The notes beneath the pieces are model-generated. The model was not told where the DNA came from and ran no database searches. It saw only the letters and a list, made by a program, of their open reading frames with translations. Positions 8,846 to 17,621 of a stretch of 34,505 nt of DNA are shown here, in pieces. Origin of the DNA: Opitutia bacterium (GTDB lineage Bacteria; Verrucomicrobiota; Verrucomicrobiia; Opitutales; T3Sed10-336); NCBI GenBank assembly GCA_003558065.1, contig PWMU01000085.1:1-34505 (forward strand). Reading direction: 5' to 3'. Position numbers and translations under genes: made by a program. Positions within the stretch are counted from its first letter, which is position 1; each line of letters opens with the position of its first letter.

Positions 8846-9670
8846 TCAGGGTTGGTTGGGATCTTTCGCGGGCTCATCCTCAGGAACGCTTCCGTTCCCG
8901 CCGGGGGCCGCCTCGTCGTCCCCGGCCTCTGCCGGCGGGCCCTCCCCCTCTTCATCTTCATCTTCTTCGCCCGGCTCCACGGGCAAGCCGACATCCCGGT
9001 CACCGGGATGATGAGGCGTCGCCGCTTCCCGCAGCCAATCGTCGATCTGCCGCTGGGACAGAACATCCGAAGCCGGAAGCTCCTCCAGCGAGCGAATGCC
9101 GACAAACTCCAGGAACTTTTCCGAGGTTCCGTACTGGATCGGACGCCCGGGAAGATCCGCCCGTCCGACCACCACCACCAACTCCCGCTCAACGAGGCGG
9201 TTGACCGCCCCGTCCACCGATACCCCGCGAATGCTCTCCATCTCCGCACGGGTCACCGGCTGCCGGTAGGCGACAATGGCCAGCGTCTCCAAAGCCGCCT
9301 GGCTCAACTTCATCTGCCTGGGATCCTCGCGCAGCAGACGAACCCAGATCCCGTACTCCGGGCGGGTCACGAACCGGTAACCGTCGTGCCCCTCGATTAC
9401 CTGGCACACATCACCCCGCTCCTCGAGTTCGCGATTGATCTCGTCGACGGCTTCGCGGATCTGGGTGGCGGTCACGAGCGAGGGGACATCCTCCGGACGG
9501 AGCTCACGGGTATCCTCTCCGGATTCCGCATCCTCCACCTCCTCTTCCTCCCCGCTCCCGTTGTTTTGCTGATGATAACGCGCGAAAACCGCCTGAACGT
9601 TTTTTACCGATAGCGGGCTGGAGGTCGAAAACAGCAGGGTCTTGATAACCGATTTTAAATCAAATGTCAT
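8846..9670 (-). CDS. scpB: Segregation and condensation protein B
   Basis: ScpB is the kleisin-interacting subunit of the SMC-ScpAB condensin that organises the chromosome. The 274-residue product has two winged-helix domains: MTFDLKSVIKTLLFSTSSPL through GDVCQVIEGHDGYRFVTRPEY, then LSQAALETLAIVAYRQPVTR with VDGAVNRLVERELV and IQYGTSEKFLEFVGI. Two additions are unusual: an acidic insert after helix 2 (about 41-60) and a long acidic, Pro/Gly-rich tail (about 228-274). The ATG at 9670 was chosen because upstream codons, although open to 10474, run through ilvD antisense. No scpA or smc is in the window. pheA follows after five bases. Confidence 0.93.
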   Translation of the reverse strand: MTFDLKSVIKTLLFSTSSPLSVKNVQAVFARYHQQNNGSGEEEEVEDAESGEDTRELRPEDVPSLVTATQIREAVDEINRELEERGDVCQVIEGHDGYRFVTRPEYGIWVRLLREDPRQMKLSQAALETLAIVAYRQPVTRAEMESIRGVSVDGAVNRLVERELVVVVGRADLPGRPIQYGTSEKFLEFVGIRSLEELPASDVLSQRQIDDWLREAATPHHPGDRDVGLPVEPGEEDEDEEGEGPPAEAGDDEAAPGGNGSVPEDEPAKDPNQP

Positions 9671-9714
9671 GCGGCGCGGAAATAGTTGAACATTCAGGTT
9701 CCTTCCCTTCGGCT

Positions 9715-9731
9715 GCCGGCGTTCGGCCGGC
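9715..9731. other. GC-rich hairpin in the scpB leader
   Basis: GCCGGC (9715-9720) and GCCGGC (9726-9731) form a six-base stem with a five-base GTTCG loop, about 45 bases before the scpB start codon. It may be a leader structure. It is short enough to be chance in GC-rich DNA. Confidence 0.25.
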
Positions 9732-9801
9732 GGTCTTCCCGGAAAAAACCCGCTCTTCACCAGTAAAGGGATTTTGAACTGGGAAAAACAGGAAAATTTT
9801 C

Positions 9802-9828
9802 TTTGCCAAAAGAAACAGGCGTGGCAAA
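9802..9828. promoter_or_regulatory. Inverted repeat TTTGCCA-N13-TGGCAAA, candidate operator
   Basis: A perfect 7-base inverted repeat (9802-9808 and 9822-9828) sits in the AT-rich part of the scpB-ilvD divergent spacer. Its right arm touches TAAAAT (9829-9834), a possible -10 for ilvD, and its left arm contains TTGCCA, which resembles a -35 although 20 bases is a long spacing. This is where a dimeric regulator could act. No regulator is identified. Confidence 0.4.
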
Positions 9829-9937
9829 TAAAATAGGTTCCGACCGCCAACACGCAAACAATTGAAGCCGGTCGGGCTAACTTCCTGCAATTTCCCGTAC
9901 CGTTCGCCCGCAGAATCCACCTCCAACCCGGCCAGCC

Positions 9938-11641
9938 TTGAACCCAGATCAGAAACCAACCGATCCTTCCCGTACCTATTCCTCTCAGGTGGTCGACGGC
10001 CCCGATCGCGCCCCCAACCGTTCCATGCTGCGCGCCGTCGGGTTCAACGACGAGGATTTCACCAAACCGATCATCGGAATCGCCTCCTCCTGGGCGATGG
10101 TCACCCCCTGCAACATGCATATCGACCAATTGGCGCGCGACACCGGCGAGGGAGTCGATACCAGCGGGGGCAAATCGATCATTTTCGGGACCATCACCGT
10201 CTCCGACGGCATTTCCATGGGCACCAAAGGCATGCGCTACTCCCTGGTGTCCCGCGAGGTCATCGCCGATTCGATCGAAACCGTCTCGGGCGCGGAGGGG
10301 TTTGACGGCATCGTGGCCATCGGCGGCTGTGACAAGAATATGCCCGGATGCTTGATCTCCATGGCGCGCCTGAACCGGCCGGCCATCTTCGTCTACGGCG
10401 GCAGCATCCTGCCGGGAATCCACCACGAGAAACCGGTCGACATCGTCTCGGTCTTCGAAGCGGTCGGCCAGCACGCGAACAAGAAGCTCGACGAAAGCGG
10501 CCTTAAGGAAATCGAATCCTGCGCCATCCCGGGCGCGGGTTCGTGCGGCGGCATGTACACCGCCAACACCATGGCTTCCGCTATCGAAGCCATGGGAATG
10601 TCCCTGCCCAACAGTTCCGCCCAGCTCGCCATCTCCAAGGAAAAGAAAAAGGACTGCCAGAACGCCGGAGCCGCCGTGCTCAAGCTGCTGGAAAAGAACA
10701 TCCGGCCAAAGGACATCATGACCCGCAAGGCGTTTGAAAACGCCATCACCTTGGTCATCGCCCTCGGCGGCTCAACCAACGCGGTTCTCCATCTCCTCGC
10801 CATGGCCCACGCCGCCGACGTACCGCTCACCCTCGATGATTTCACCGAGATCGGCAAGCGGGTTCCCGTTCTCTGCGATCTCAAACCCAGCGGCAAATAT
10901 CACATGGCCCACCTCTCCAGGATCGGAGGGCTTACTCCTCTCATGAAAATGCTCCTGGACCAGAGGCTCCTGCACGGCGATTGCATGACCGTTACCGGCA
11001 AAACCGTCGCGGAAAATCTCGAGGGAGTGAAACCGTACCCGGCCGACCAGGATGTCGTCGCTCCCTTTGACAAGCCTCAGCGCCCGACCAGCCACATTCG
11101 CATCCTCTACGGCAACCTCGCTCCCGAGGGCGCCGTGGCCAAGATCTCCGGCAAAGAAGGCTCATCCTTCAAGGGCGAAGCCATCGTCTTCGAGTCCGAA
11201 GAGGACGCTCTCCGTGCCATCCTCGAGGGTGAGGTGACCAAAGGACACGTTATCGTGATCCGCAACGAGGGCCCGCGCGGCGGCCCGGGCATGCGGGAAA
11301 TGCTCAGCCCCACCGCGGCCATCATGGGCAAAGGGCTCGGACAGGACGTCGCTTTGATCACCGACGGACGCTTTTCCGGCGGCAGTCACGGGTTTGTCGT
11401 CGGCCACATCACCCCGGAAGCCTTCAACGGCGGCCCCATCGCCGTATTGAAAAACGGCGATCCCATCACCATCGACGCCGAGTCGGACGAAATCAACCTG
11501 CAGATCCCCGACGAAGAGCTCAGGAAACGCCTCGACGCCTGGAAACAACCCGAACCCAGAGAACACCGGGGCACCCTCGCCAAATACGCGCGGCTCGTCT
11601 CGTCCGCCTCCCTCGGGGCCGTAACCGACCGCGACCTGTAA
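9938..11641 (+). CDS. ilvD: Dihydroxy-acid dehydratase
   Basis: Dehydrates 2,3-dihydroxy-isovalerate and -3-methylvalerate to the 2-oxo acids, the third common step of valine and isoleucine synthesis. The 567-residue product has the three cysteines of the [2Fe-2S] class: Cys58 in TPCNMH, Cys131 in GGCDKNMPG (with Lys133 nearby) and Cys203 in [10 protein letters not shown]. Other family segments are [24 protein letters not shown] and ITDGRFSGG. No ATG lies upstream of the conserved region; the first is Met30. I therefore take the TTG at 9938 as start; a GTG a few codons on is possible. No other ilv gene is nearby. It is divergent from scpB across 267 bases that contain an inverted repeat. Confidence 0.95.
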   Translation: MNPDQKPTDPSRTYSSQVVDGPDRAPNRSMLRAVGFNDEDFTKPIIGIASSWAMVTPCNMHIDQLARDTGEGVDTSGGKSIIFGTITVSDGISMGTKGMRYSLVSREVIADSIETVSGAEGFDGIVAIGGCDKNMPGCLISMARLNRPAIFVYGGSILPGIHHEKPVDIVSVFEAVGQHANKKLDESGLKEIESCAIPGAGSCGGMYTANTMASAIEAMGMSLPNSSAQLAISKEKKKDCQNAGAAVLKLLEKNIRPKDIMTRKAFENAITLVIALGGSTNAVLHLLAMAHAADVPLTLDDFTEIGKRVPVLCDLKPSGKYHMAHLSRIGGLTPLMKMLLDQRLLHGDCMTVTGKTVAENLEGVKPYPADQDVVAPFDKPQRPTSHIRILYGNLAPEGAVAKISGKEGSSFKGEAIVFESEEDALRAILEGEVTKGHVIVIRNEGPRGGPGMREMLSPTAAIMGKGLGQDVALITDGRFSGGSHGFVVGHITPEAFNGGPIAVLKNGDPITIDAESDEINLQIPDEELRKRLDAWKQPEPREHRGTLAKYARLVSSASLGAVTDRDL

Positions 11642-11753
11642 CCCCGGAACCGGAAGCAAGGTCGAAGCCTGTCGGGATCCAGTCGCTCATAAACGGGCTG
11701 TTTATTTTCCCATTGCCTGGGTGTTGAATTTATACGAGCTTTCCCGGATGGCC

Positions 11754-13337
11754 ATGTCCTGGGATCGATTCAAAGCACGCTGTTATTCCGACCAAGCTTC
11801 CGGCTTATGCCTCGATTACAGCCTCATGGATTACCCCGATGACTATTTTAAACGGATGCTTCCGGCGATTGAGAAAGCATTCGGGGATATGGAAGCTTTG
11901 GAAAAAGGGGCGATCGCGAATCCGGACGAAAACCGGATGGTGGGCCATTATTGGCTCCGGGCGCCCGAGCTTGCGCCGGAGGAGTCTATTCAGAATGCCG
12001 TCAAAGACGCTCTTGAAGCCATTGAAACGTTTGCGGAAGAAATACACTCGGGGAGCATTGAGGGCGGCTCGGGCCGTTTTCGGAACGTCCTGATCATCGG
12101 CATCGGAGGATCGGCGCTGGGGCCGCAGTTTGTTGAGCAAGCCCTGGGGCATCCTTCCCGGGACAAGCTGCGCCTTTTCTTTTTTGACAACACGGATCCG
12201 GACGGCATGGACCGGACACTCGAGCTCCTGAAAAACGAGCTCGCCCACACGATGGTGGTGGTGATTTCGAAATCGGGAGGAACCGCCGAAACCCGAAACG
12301 GCATGCTGGAGGCGAATGAGGCGTACCGGAAAGCAGGCTTGTCATTCCCGAAGCACGCTGTCGCGGTGACGGGAACCGACAGCAAGCTGGATCGCATCGC
12401 CCGCGACGAGGGATGGCTGCGCCGGTTCCCGATGTGGGACTGGGTGGGCGGCCGCACGAGCGAGCTCGCTTCGGTCGGGCTTCTTCCGGCCGCGTTGCAG
12501 GGAATCGACATTCGACGCCTTTTAAGCGGCGCCGCCCATATGGACACCCTCACGCGCGAGAAGGACCCAAAAGCAAATCCAGCCATCCTGCTGGCTCTGA
12601 TGTGGTTCCACGCGGGGAACGGCCGGGGAGATAAGGCCATGGTCCTGCTTCCCTACAAGGACCGGCTTCAGCTCTTTTCCCGTTACCTCCAGCAGTTGGT
12701 CATGGAATCGCTGGGAAAGGAATTCGACCTGGATGGAAACACCGTCAACCAGGGGCTCAGTGTTTACGGAAACAAGGGATCAACCGACCAGCACGCTTAC
12801 ATTCAGCAACTTCGGGAAGGGCCGAACAATTTTTCCGTCACTTTTATCGAGGTGCTCCGGGACCGTGAGGGCGAATCGATGGAGGTCGAGCCCGGGATCA
12901 CCTCCGGCGACTACTTGCAGGGGTTCCACCTCGGCACCCGTCGGGCCCTGTACGAAAAAGGGCGGGAATCGCTTACCCTTACCATTCCGGAGATCACGCC
13001 GGACACGGTAGGAATGCTGATCGCCCTCTACGAGCGGGCGGTTGGGTTCTACGCCTCGCTGGTCAACATCAACGCCTACCACCAACCCGGGGTGGAAGCC
13101 GGAAAGAAGGCGGCCACCGCCGTCCTGGATTTAAAAAAGCGCCTGCTCAAAGCACTCGCCTCGGCGGACAGTCCCCAAACGGTTGAAGAACTGGCCCGGG
13201 ATTTGGGGCAAGAAAAGGATTGCGAAACCCTGTTCAAGCTGCTGGAACATTTGTCGACGAACCCGGAGCGAAGGGTGATCAAAAAAGAGGGACCCGATGC
13301 TTTTTCCGCTGTCTATTATAGGAATACGAAGAACTAA
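11754..13337 (+). CDS. pgi: Glucose-6-phosphate isomerase
   Basis: Interconverts glucose 6-phosphate and fructose 6-phosphate in glycolysis and gluconeogenesis. Seen in the 527-residue product: [16 protein letters not shown], the phosphate-binding [24 protein letters not shown], the active-site stretch [21 protein letters not shown] and the C-terminal [12 protein letters not shown]. After this last motif the protein continues for about 70 residues (458-527) with helices and a strand pair that look like a small winged helix, absent from E. coli Pgi. The ATG at 11754 gives the familiar MSWDRFK start. In-frame GTG (11721) and ATG (11748) codons are alternatives. A terminator-like hairpin follows. 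Confidence 0.95.
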   Translation: MSWDRFKARCYSDQASGLCLDYSLMDYPDDYFKRMLPAIEKAFGDMEALEKGAIANPDENRMVGHYWLRAPELAPEESIQNAVKDALEAIETFAEEIHSGSIEGGSGRFRNVLIIGIGGSALGPQFVEQALGHPSRDKLRLFFFDNTDPDGMDRTLELLKNELAHTMVVVISKSGGTAETRNGMLEANEAYRKAGLSFPKHAVAVTGTDSKLDRIARDEGWLRRFPMWDWVGGRTSELASVGLLPAALQGIDIRRLLSGAAHMDTLTREKDPKANPAILLALMWFHAGNGRGDKAMVLLPYKDRLQLFSRYLQQLVMESLGKEFDLDGNTVNQGLSVYGNKGSTDQHAYIQQLREGPNNFSVTFIEVLRDREGESMEVEPGITSGDYLQGFHLGTRRALYEKGRESLTLTIPEITPDTVGMLIALYERAVGFYASLVNINAYHQPGVEAGKKAATAVLDLKKRLLKALASADSPQTVEELARDLGQEKDCETLFKLLEHLSTNPERRVIKKEGPDAFSAVYYRNTKN

Positions 13338-13354
13338 GTGCTATTTTTCCATTG

Positions 13355-13380
13355 AAGGACGGGTTGCCCGCCCTTTATAT
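13355..13380 (+). terminator. Possible intrinsic terminator after pgi
   Basis: AAGGACGGG (13355-13363) pairs with CCCGCCCTT (13367-13375), with one A-C mismatch and a 3-base loop, followed by TATATT. It begins 17 bases after the pgi stop. The U-tract is weak, so termination may be partial. Confidence 0.45.
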
Positions 13381-13406
13381 TCCAGTTCTCACATAAACCA
13401 GATCCC

Positions 13407-14192
13407 ATGAAAGCCATCTCAATCGTCATTCGCATCCTTGCCATCGCCGGAGCGGCGGCCGCCGTGTATTTCTATTTCGACCTTGGCGACCAGCTTGAAG
13501 AGACCCGTCAGGAGCTGCAAAGCACCGAGCGCACTCTTTCTCAAACGGAGTCGAACCTGAGAGATACGGAAGCCGAACGGGAAGAGCTGGAAGAGCGGGC
13601 GTCCGAACTCGAGGCGAACCTGGAAGAAGCCCGATCGCAGATTTCGATACAGGAAGCCCGCATGGAAGAGCTCGAAAGCGAACTTGAAAGCACGAACGAA
13701 GAACTTCAGGTGGCCCTGGCCGACGTCGAGGAATACAGTGCTGAAGCGAGTCGATACCGCGACGAGGTCATCGATCTCAGAGAAGGGATGAGAGAGCTGG
13801 AGCCCGGCGACGACGAAGATATCGTTCGCGCCCAGCAGCGCGACATCCGGCGTCTGCAGCGCGAGCTTGAAGAAGCCCAGGCACGGATCGACGAGCTGGC
13901 ACCCGATGACGCGGATGAGGACCCGGAAGCCAGGCGTGAACTCGCCACCATCCGGGGTAACGTCAAAGATATCGGGAGATACAGGGAATTTGTGGTCATC
14001 GATCTCGGCACGCAACACAACATGGATATTGGCGATGAAGTCATGATTCATCGTGAAGGCAACTACGTTGCGCGAGCGCGGGTTTCCCGGGTCGAGGATG
14101 TGGAAAGTGTCGCACAGATTCTCCCGGGTATGGCGGAGCGCCGTATACAAACCGGCGATGACGTACGGATCTCAAAACCCAAGGTTAATTGA
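13407..14192 (+). CDS. Membrane-anchored periplasmic coiled-coil protein with C-terminal beta domain
   Basis: A 261-residue protein not assigned to a named family. Residues 5-24 form one hydrophobic segment (signal anchor). From about 28 to 170 it is an almost unbroken coiled coil rich in Glu, Leu and Arg (ELEERASELEANLEEARSQ and similar). The last 70 residues are strand-rich: a valine-rich strand, DLGTQHNMDIGDEVMIHREG, RVSRVEDVESVAQILPG and a final DDVRI. This alternation with a GD-turn resembles the small beta-barrel domains at the end of MreC- or FlgT-like envelope proteins. A periplasmic scaffold role is inferred. The stop codon overlaps the ATG of a small lipoprotein gene, so the two probably work together. 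Confidence 0.8.
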   Translation: MKAISIVIRILAIAGAAAAVYFYFDLGDQLEETRQELQSTERTLSQTESNLRDTEAEREELEERASELEANLEEARSQISIQEARMEELESELESTNEELQVALADVEEYSAEASRYRDEVIDLREGMRELEPGDDEDIVRAQQRDIRRLQRELEEAQARIDELAPDDADEDPEARRELATIRGNVKDIGRYREFVVIDLGTQHNMDIGDEVMIHREGNYVARARVSRVEDVESVAQILPGMAERRIQTGDDVRISKPKVN

Positions 14193-14344
14193 TGGCTATC
14201 CGGATTCGCCATTGCCTCGCCGCCTTCCTTCTGCTGGCTGGCTTTGTTGTGGCGGGATGTGCCACCCATGACCCGGACGATTCCTCTATTCCATGGAACC
14301 GCCCGGCGCAGTGGGAAGACCAGCCGCCCGGCATGGGCTTCTAG
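14192..14344 (+). CDS. Small lipoprotein (50 residues)
   Basis: The ATG shares its A with the TGA stop of the preceding coiled-coil gene (TGATG), a classic coupling signal. The product starts MAIRIRHCLAAFLLLAGFVV, a lipoprotein signal peptide, followed by the lipobox VAGC at Cys23. Mature length is only 28 residues: a short acidic linker (THDPDDSS), then IPWNRPAQWEDQPPGMGF, unusually rich in Trp and Pro. No Asp stands at +2 (Ala instead), so an outer-membrane location is likely by Gram-negative sorting rules. Function unknown. The pairing suggests it anchors or partners the coiled-coil protein. A hairpin starts five bases after the stop, and a strong terminator follows at 14405. Confidence 0.8.
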   Translation: MAIRIRHCLAAFLLLAGFVVAGCATHDPDDSSIPWNRPAQWEDQPPGMGF

Positions 14345-14348
14345 CAGC

Positions 14349-14368
14349 CTGTCGGCGAAGCCCGACAG
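14349..14368 (+). other. Hairpin directly after the lipoprotein gene
   Basis: CTGTCGG (14349-14355) pairs perfectly with CCGACAG (14362-14368), with a six-base loop. No T-run follows, so it is not an intrinsic terminator alone. It may protect the 3' end of the message or be a REP-like unit. Confidence 0.4.
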
Positions 14369-14404
14369 CCTCTTGGGAAAATTTCAGGAAGTTCAAGCAA
14401 CAAG

Positions 14405-14439
14405 AAAACCAACCGTCACGGATCGCCGGTTGGTTTTTT
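14405..14439 (+). terminator. Strong rho-independent terminator
   Basis: AAACCAACCG (14406-14415) pairs perfectly with CGGTTGGTTT (14427-14436) across an 11-base loop, and the stem can extend by one A-T pair. The right arm runs into a six-T tract. It ends the unit of the coiled-coil protein and the small lipoprotein. Confidence 0.88.
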
Positions 14440-14548
14440 ATTGCGCCGGCAAACGGGACCCGCGGGATCTCCTTTTAGCGCCGGAGACCGCTGACCCATT
14501 TACCGGGTTATTCCGACGGAACACAGCGATTCGCGCCCTCGACCAGCA

Positions 14549-15283
14549 ATGAAACCTGTGCCAAAAGACGAAGCCAATACCGGGGGGCGGGAAGCCGGTG
14601 GTGCCCTTTACGTTGTCGCCACTCCGATCGGAAACCTGTCGGACTTCAGCCCGCGGGCGGCGGCCGTTTTGCATGAAGCCACCACCCTGCTTTGCGAAGA
14701 CACCCGCACGACGCGCAAGCTCCTGAACCGCTGGGAAATCCCCGGATCGTCCCTGTTCGCGTACCACGAGCACAACGAAAAGGAACAGGCTCCCCGGCTG
14801 GCCGACCGGATTGAAAGCGGAGAGACGCTCGCCCTGCTTTCCGATGCCGGAACACCGGGGGTGAGTGATCCGGGTTTTCGGATCGTCCGCGAATGCCGGC
14901 GGAGGGGGCTGCACGTCATTCCTATTCCCGGACCCAATGCGATCACCGCGGCTCTCTGTGCCAGCGGGCTGCCCACCAACGCCTTTTTCTTCGCCGGCTT
15001 CCTTCCTCCGAAAAAGGCCGCCCGACGGCGGTTTTTCGAAAACCATCGAGCATTTCCGCACACGGTCTGCCTGTACGAGTCGTGTCACCGGATCGAAAAA
15101 TGTGTGACCGACATCGTCGCCACCCTCGGCGAGGAGCGGACGATCGCCGTCTGCAAGGAATTGACGAAACTTCACGAGCGCTTCTTCATCGGCCCTGCCG
15201 GGAAGGTGCTGGAAGAGCTCCAGTCGGCCAGTCGCAAGGGAGAATTCGTCGTTCTCATCGCTCCCTCCGGCTACGATCTTTGA
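14549..15283 (+). CDS. rsmI: 16S rRNA (cytidine(1402)-2'-O)-methyltransferase
   Basis: Methylates the ribose of C1402 in the decoding centre of 16S rRNA using S-adenosylmethionine. The 244-residue protein is a tetrapyrrole-methylase fold: LYVVATPIGNLSDFSPRAA at the N-terminus, CEDTRTTRKLL, the SAM-loop LLSDAGTPGVSDPG, VIPIPGPNAITAALCASGLP, and the C-terminal CKELTKLHERFFIGP. It is somewhat short because the family's usual C-terminal helical extension is missing. The ATG at 14549 gives an extra N-terminal stretch of about 16 polar residues; no better start is seen. Confidence 0.95.
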   Translation: MKPVPKDEANTGGREAGGALYVVATPIGNLSDFSPRAAAVLHEATTLLCEDTRTTRKLLNRWEIPGSSLFAYHEHNEKEQAPRLADRIESGETLALLSDAGTPGVSDPGFRIVRECRRRGLHVIPIPGPNAITAALCASGLPTNAFFFAGFLPPKKAARRRFFENHRAFPHTVCLYESCHRIEKCVTDIVATLGEERTIAVCKELTKLHERFFIGPAGKVLEELQSASRKGEFVVLIAPSGYDL

Positions 15284-15387
15284 CTTTGGCCCTGAAAAAA
15301 GTATCCTCCCTGAGGCCGCCTTTCAAACACCTGCCCATCCGAGCGGAACGCCTGGCATCCGAATTCGATGACGAAGCCGAAAACCCG

Positions 15388-16317
15388 ATGAAAACCACTG
15401 AACGACCCGTCGCGGTAATCGACATCGGCAGCAACACCATCAAAATCCTGGTCGCGGCGCAGGCTCTATCGACCAACGGGGTTCACACCTTGTTCGAATC
15501 GACGATCGAGACCCGGCTGAGTCAAGGCCTGAACGGCAACGGCCGCGCTTTGAGCGGCGAAATTATTGAACAGGGCATCCAGGCGGTGGAATTGCTGTTG
15601 AAGGAAGCTGAAGCGTTTTCCCCGGCGGTTGTCAGGATTGTCGCCACCAGCGCCTTAAGGGAAGCGCGCAACCGGGACGTATTCGCACGAAGAGTACGCG
15701 AAGCCACCGGCCATGAACTTCGAATCCTCTCGGGCAACGAAGAAGCCCGGGCGATTGCCCGGGCGTTGGCGCTCGACCCGAACCTGGCAGCGTACCGGAG
15801 TTATTATGTTTTCGATCTTGGAGGCGGAAGCCTGGAAGGCCTGGTTGTCCGGGAACGGTCGGTTGAGAGCGCGATGAGTCTGCCGCTTGGAGCGGTACGG
15901 CTGATGGAAGACCGTGTCGCCGACCGGGAGGCACCCTTTTCGGGCACCGACCGAAACGGGGTGGAGACGAGGGTCGCGCAGACGCTGCGCGAGAGCGGTT
16001 TCCACTTTTCGATGGACGCGCCGGTGGTCGCGACCGGAGGCGCGCTGATGGTCGCCCGGGCCATCCTGGCGGTGAAGGCGGCTATTGCGGCGGAGGACCG
16101 CTCGCCGGTGATTCGGGTGGAGGAACTGGAATCCCTGCTCGATGAGATCGGCGACCTTCCTCTCGCGGACCGGGCCGCCGCGATACCGGAACTTCCGGCG
16201 CGCCGGGCCGACATCATGCCGGCCGCCCTCGCGATCTTCATCAAACTGGCCTCCCTGGCGGGAGTCGACGAGATCGTCGTATCACGTTTCAACCTTCGCT
16301 ACGGGTTTATCGACTGA
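15388..16317 (+). CDS. Ppx/GppA-family phosphatase
   Basis: A 309-residue member of the actin-like ATPase superfamily that hydrolyses polyphosphate or guanosine pentaphosphate. The phosphate-1 motif is IDIGSNTIKILVA near residue 11. RIVATSALREARNR and ILSGNEEARAIA are typical of the first domain, and DLGGGSLEGLVV is the phosphate-2 loop that follows. LPLGAVRLME and ATGGALMVARAIL complete the second domain. There is no C-terminal HD extension, so it is the short type; sequence alone cannot separate Ppx from GppA. The start at 15388 is chosen because codons upstream run through rsmI. It lies 104 bases after rsmI. Confidence 0.88.
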   Translation: MKTTERPVAVIDIGSNTIKILVAAQALSTNGVHTLFESTIETRLSQGLNGNGRALSGEIIEQGIQAVELLLKEAEAFSPAVVRIVATSALREARNRDVFARRVREATGHELRILSGNEEARAIARALALDPNLAAYRSYYVFDLGGGSLEGLVVRERSVESAMSLPLGAVRLMEDRVADREAPFSGTDRNGVETRVAQTLRESGFHFSMDAPVVATGGALMVARAILAVKAAIAAEDRSPVIRVEELESLLDEIGDLPLADRAAAIPELPARRADIMPAALAIFIKLASLAGVDEIVVSRFNLRYGFID

Positions 16318-16354
16318 TGGCAGAACTCGACGAGCCACGCTTCCGTCACCGGCT

Positions 16355-17587
16355 TCACAGAAACTTCAATCGTTCGAAAGCCCCGTCGAGAACCTCATCT
16401 GCCGGACAGCCGAACCATTTATCGAGGATGGTCGCATAGACCTGGCGAAAGTCGTAGCTGAAGGGAATCGGCTCGCGGGGGTCGAGGGAAAGGTCCGGGG
16501 GTTGTCCGAAAATCCCCGGGCGGCAATGTTTCCCCAGCACAAAAAGAGGAGCCGCAGTACCGTGATCAGTCCCCCGGCTTCCGTTTTCATCGGGCCGCCG
16601 GCCGAACTCGGAAAAGGTCATGGTCAGCACCTGGTCGTCGAGCCCGTGGGATTCCAGGTCTTGCTGGAAGGCGGCGAGACTTCGGGAAAGCACCCCCAGC
16701 AGATTGGCGTGGGTATTGAGTTGATTGCTGTGGGTGTCGAACCCCCGGAGCGTCACGAAATAAACCCGTGTCTCCAAGCCGCCCGCGATCAGCGAGGCGA
16801 TATTGCGTAAAGACTGCCCCAGTTGGTGGCCGGGGTACTCAGCCATCGGACGATAATTGTCGATCACGCGGCGGATGCGTTGATCCGTGGCGAGCGCGTT
16901 CATCATGGTATGCCGCAGAAACGCCCCATTGGTATCGCCGGAGTGCTCCGGATGTTCGAGCAGGCTTTCCAGCAAGTCAACGGTCTGTCCCCCGCGGCGG
17001 CGGTTTCGATAAGAACGCCCGATGCCATGTATCGCGTGCGATTTCCGGGCGAGAAAGGCCTGGGGCACTTCATTCCCGAAGTGAACGGCGGGCGGCCGAT
17101 CGCTCCCGCAACAATCGTTATCGAGAAATCGGCCGAGCCAGCCCGTATGCAGGTACCGGTCGCTGCCGCTGGCGGTTTCCCATATCTCCATGGACCGGAA
17201 GTGGCTGCGGTTCGGGTTCGGGTAGCCGACGTTCTGCAGCACGGCGAGTTTGCCCTCGTCGAGGAGGCGTCGCAGGGGGTCGCAGGACGGATGAAAGGCG
17301 TTGTCATCGTCCAGACGAATACACTCGTCTTCCGCCACCGAGAGCGTCGGGCGAAGCGCGTAGTAACGGGAATCGGTATAGGGAATTAACGTATTCAGCC
17401 CGTCATTTCCCCCTGCCAACTGAACCAGAACGAGAATTGAACGATCCTTTTCCGCTTCCGGCGCCCGCGCCAGGGTGGTCTTGGTGAGGAAAAGCGGCGC
17501 GTAGCCGGAAAACGCGAGCAGACCCAATCCGCGAGCGCCGGTCTGGAAAAATTCACGACGGGTATAGGGAACATTTCTCATCGGCAT
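16355..17587 (-). CDS. DUF1501 protein, Tat-exported
   Basis: A 410-residue protein of the DUF1501 family (alkaline-phosphatase-like fold). The N-terminus has a twin-arginine signal: TRREFFQTGARGLGLLAFSG, then a hydrophobic stretch ending at ALAR-like TTLARA, so it is probably folded in the cytoplasm and exported. Family segments are LVLVQLAGGNDGLNTLIPY, YALRPTLSV, VLQNVGYPNPNRSHFRSMEIW, RGFDTHSNQ, MTFSEFGRRPDENGSRGTDHG and FRQVYATIL. The conserved Asp and His residues (GFDTH, GTDHG) are likely metal ligands. Function is unknown in the family. It follows the DUF1800 gene after 34 bases on the same strand, as such pairs generally do. Confidence 0.9.
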   Translation of the reverse strand: MPMRNVPYTRREFFQTGARGLGLLAFSGYAPLFLTKTTLARAPEAEKDRSILVLVQLAGGNDGLNTLIPYTDSRYYALRPTLSVAEDECIRLDDDNAFHPSCDPLRRLLDEGKLAVLQNVGYPNPNRSHFRSMEIWETASGSDRYLHTGWLGRFLDNDCCGSDRPPAVHFGNEVPQAFLARKSHAIHGIGRSYRNRRRGGQTVDLLESLLEHPEHSGDTNGAFLRHTMMNALATDQRIRRVIDNYRPMAEYPGHQLGQSLRNIASLIAGGLETRVYFVTLRGFDTHSNQLNTHANLLGVLSRSLAAFQQDLESHGLDDQVLTMTFSEFGRRPDENGSRGTDHGTAAPLFVLGKHCRPGIFGQPPDLSLDPREPIPFSYDFRQVYATILDKWFGCPADEVLDGAFERLKFL

Positions 17588-17621
17588 CGATTTTGCGGTA
17601 AAGGATCGGGGCGGGAAGCGT

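Noticed and set aside
9671-10474. N-terminal extension of scpB
   Set aside because: The extra codons lie through the spacer and ilvD on the other strand and show no ScpB-like residues.
11690-11710. AAAC/GTTT mini-hairpin with T-rich sequence after ilvD
   Set aside because: A four-base stem is too weak to support a terminator.
14893-15387. Upstream extension of the Ppx/GppA gene
   Set aside because: It overlaps rsmI in another frame and adds no conserved residues; the ATG at 15388 begins the family sequence.
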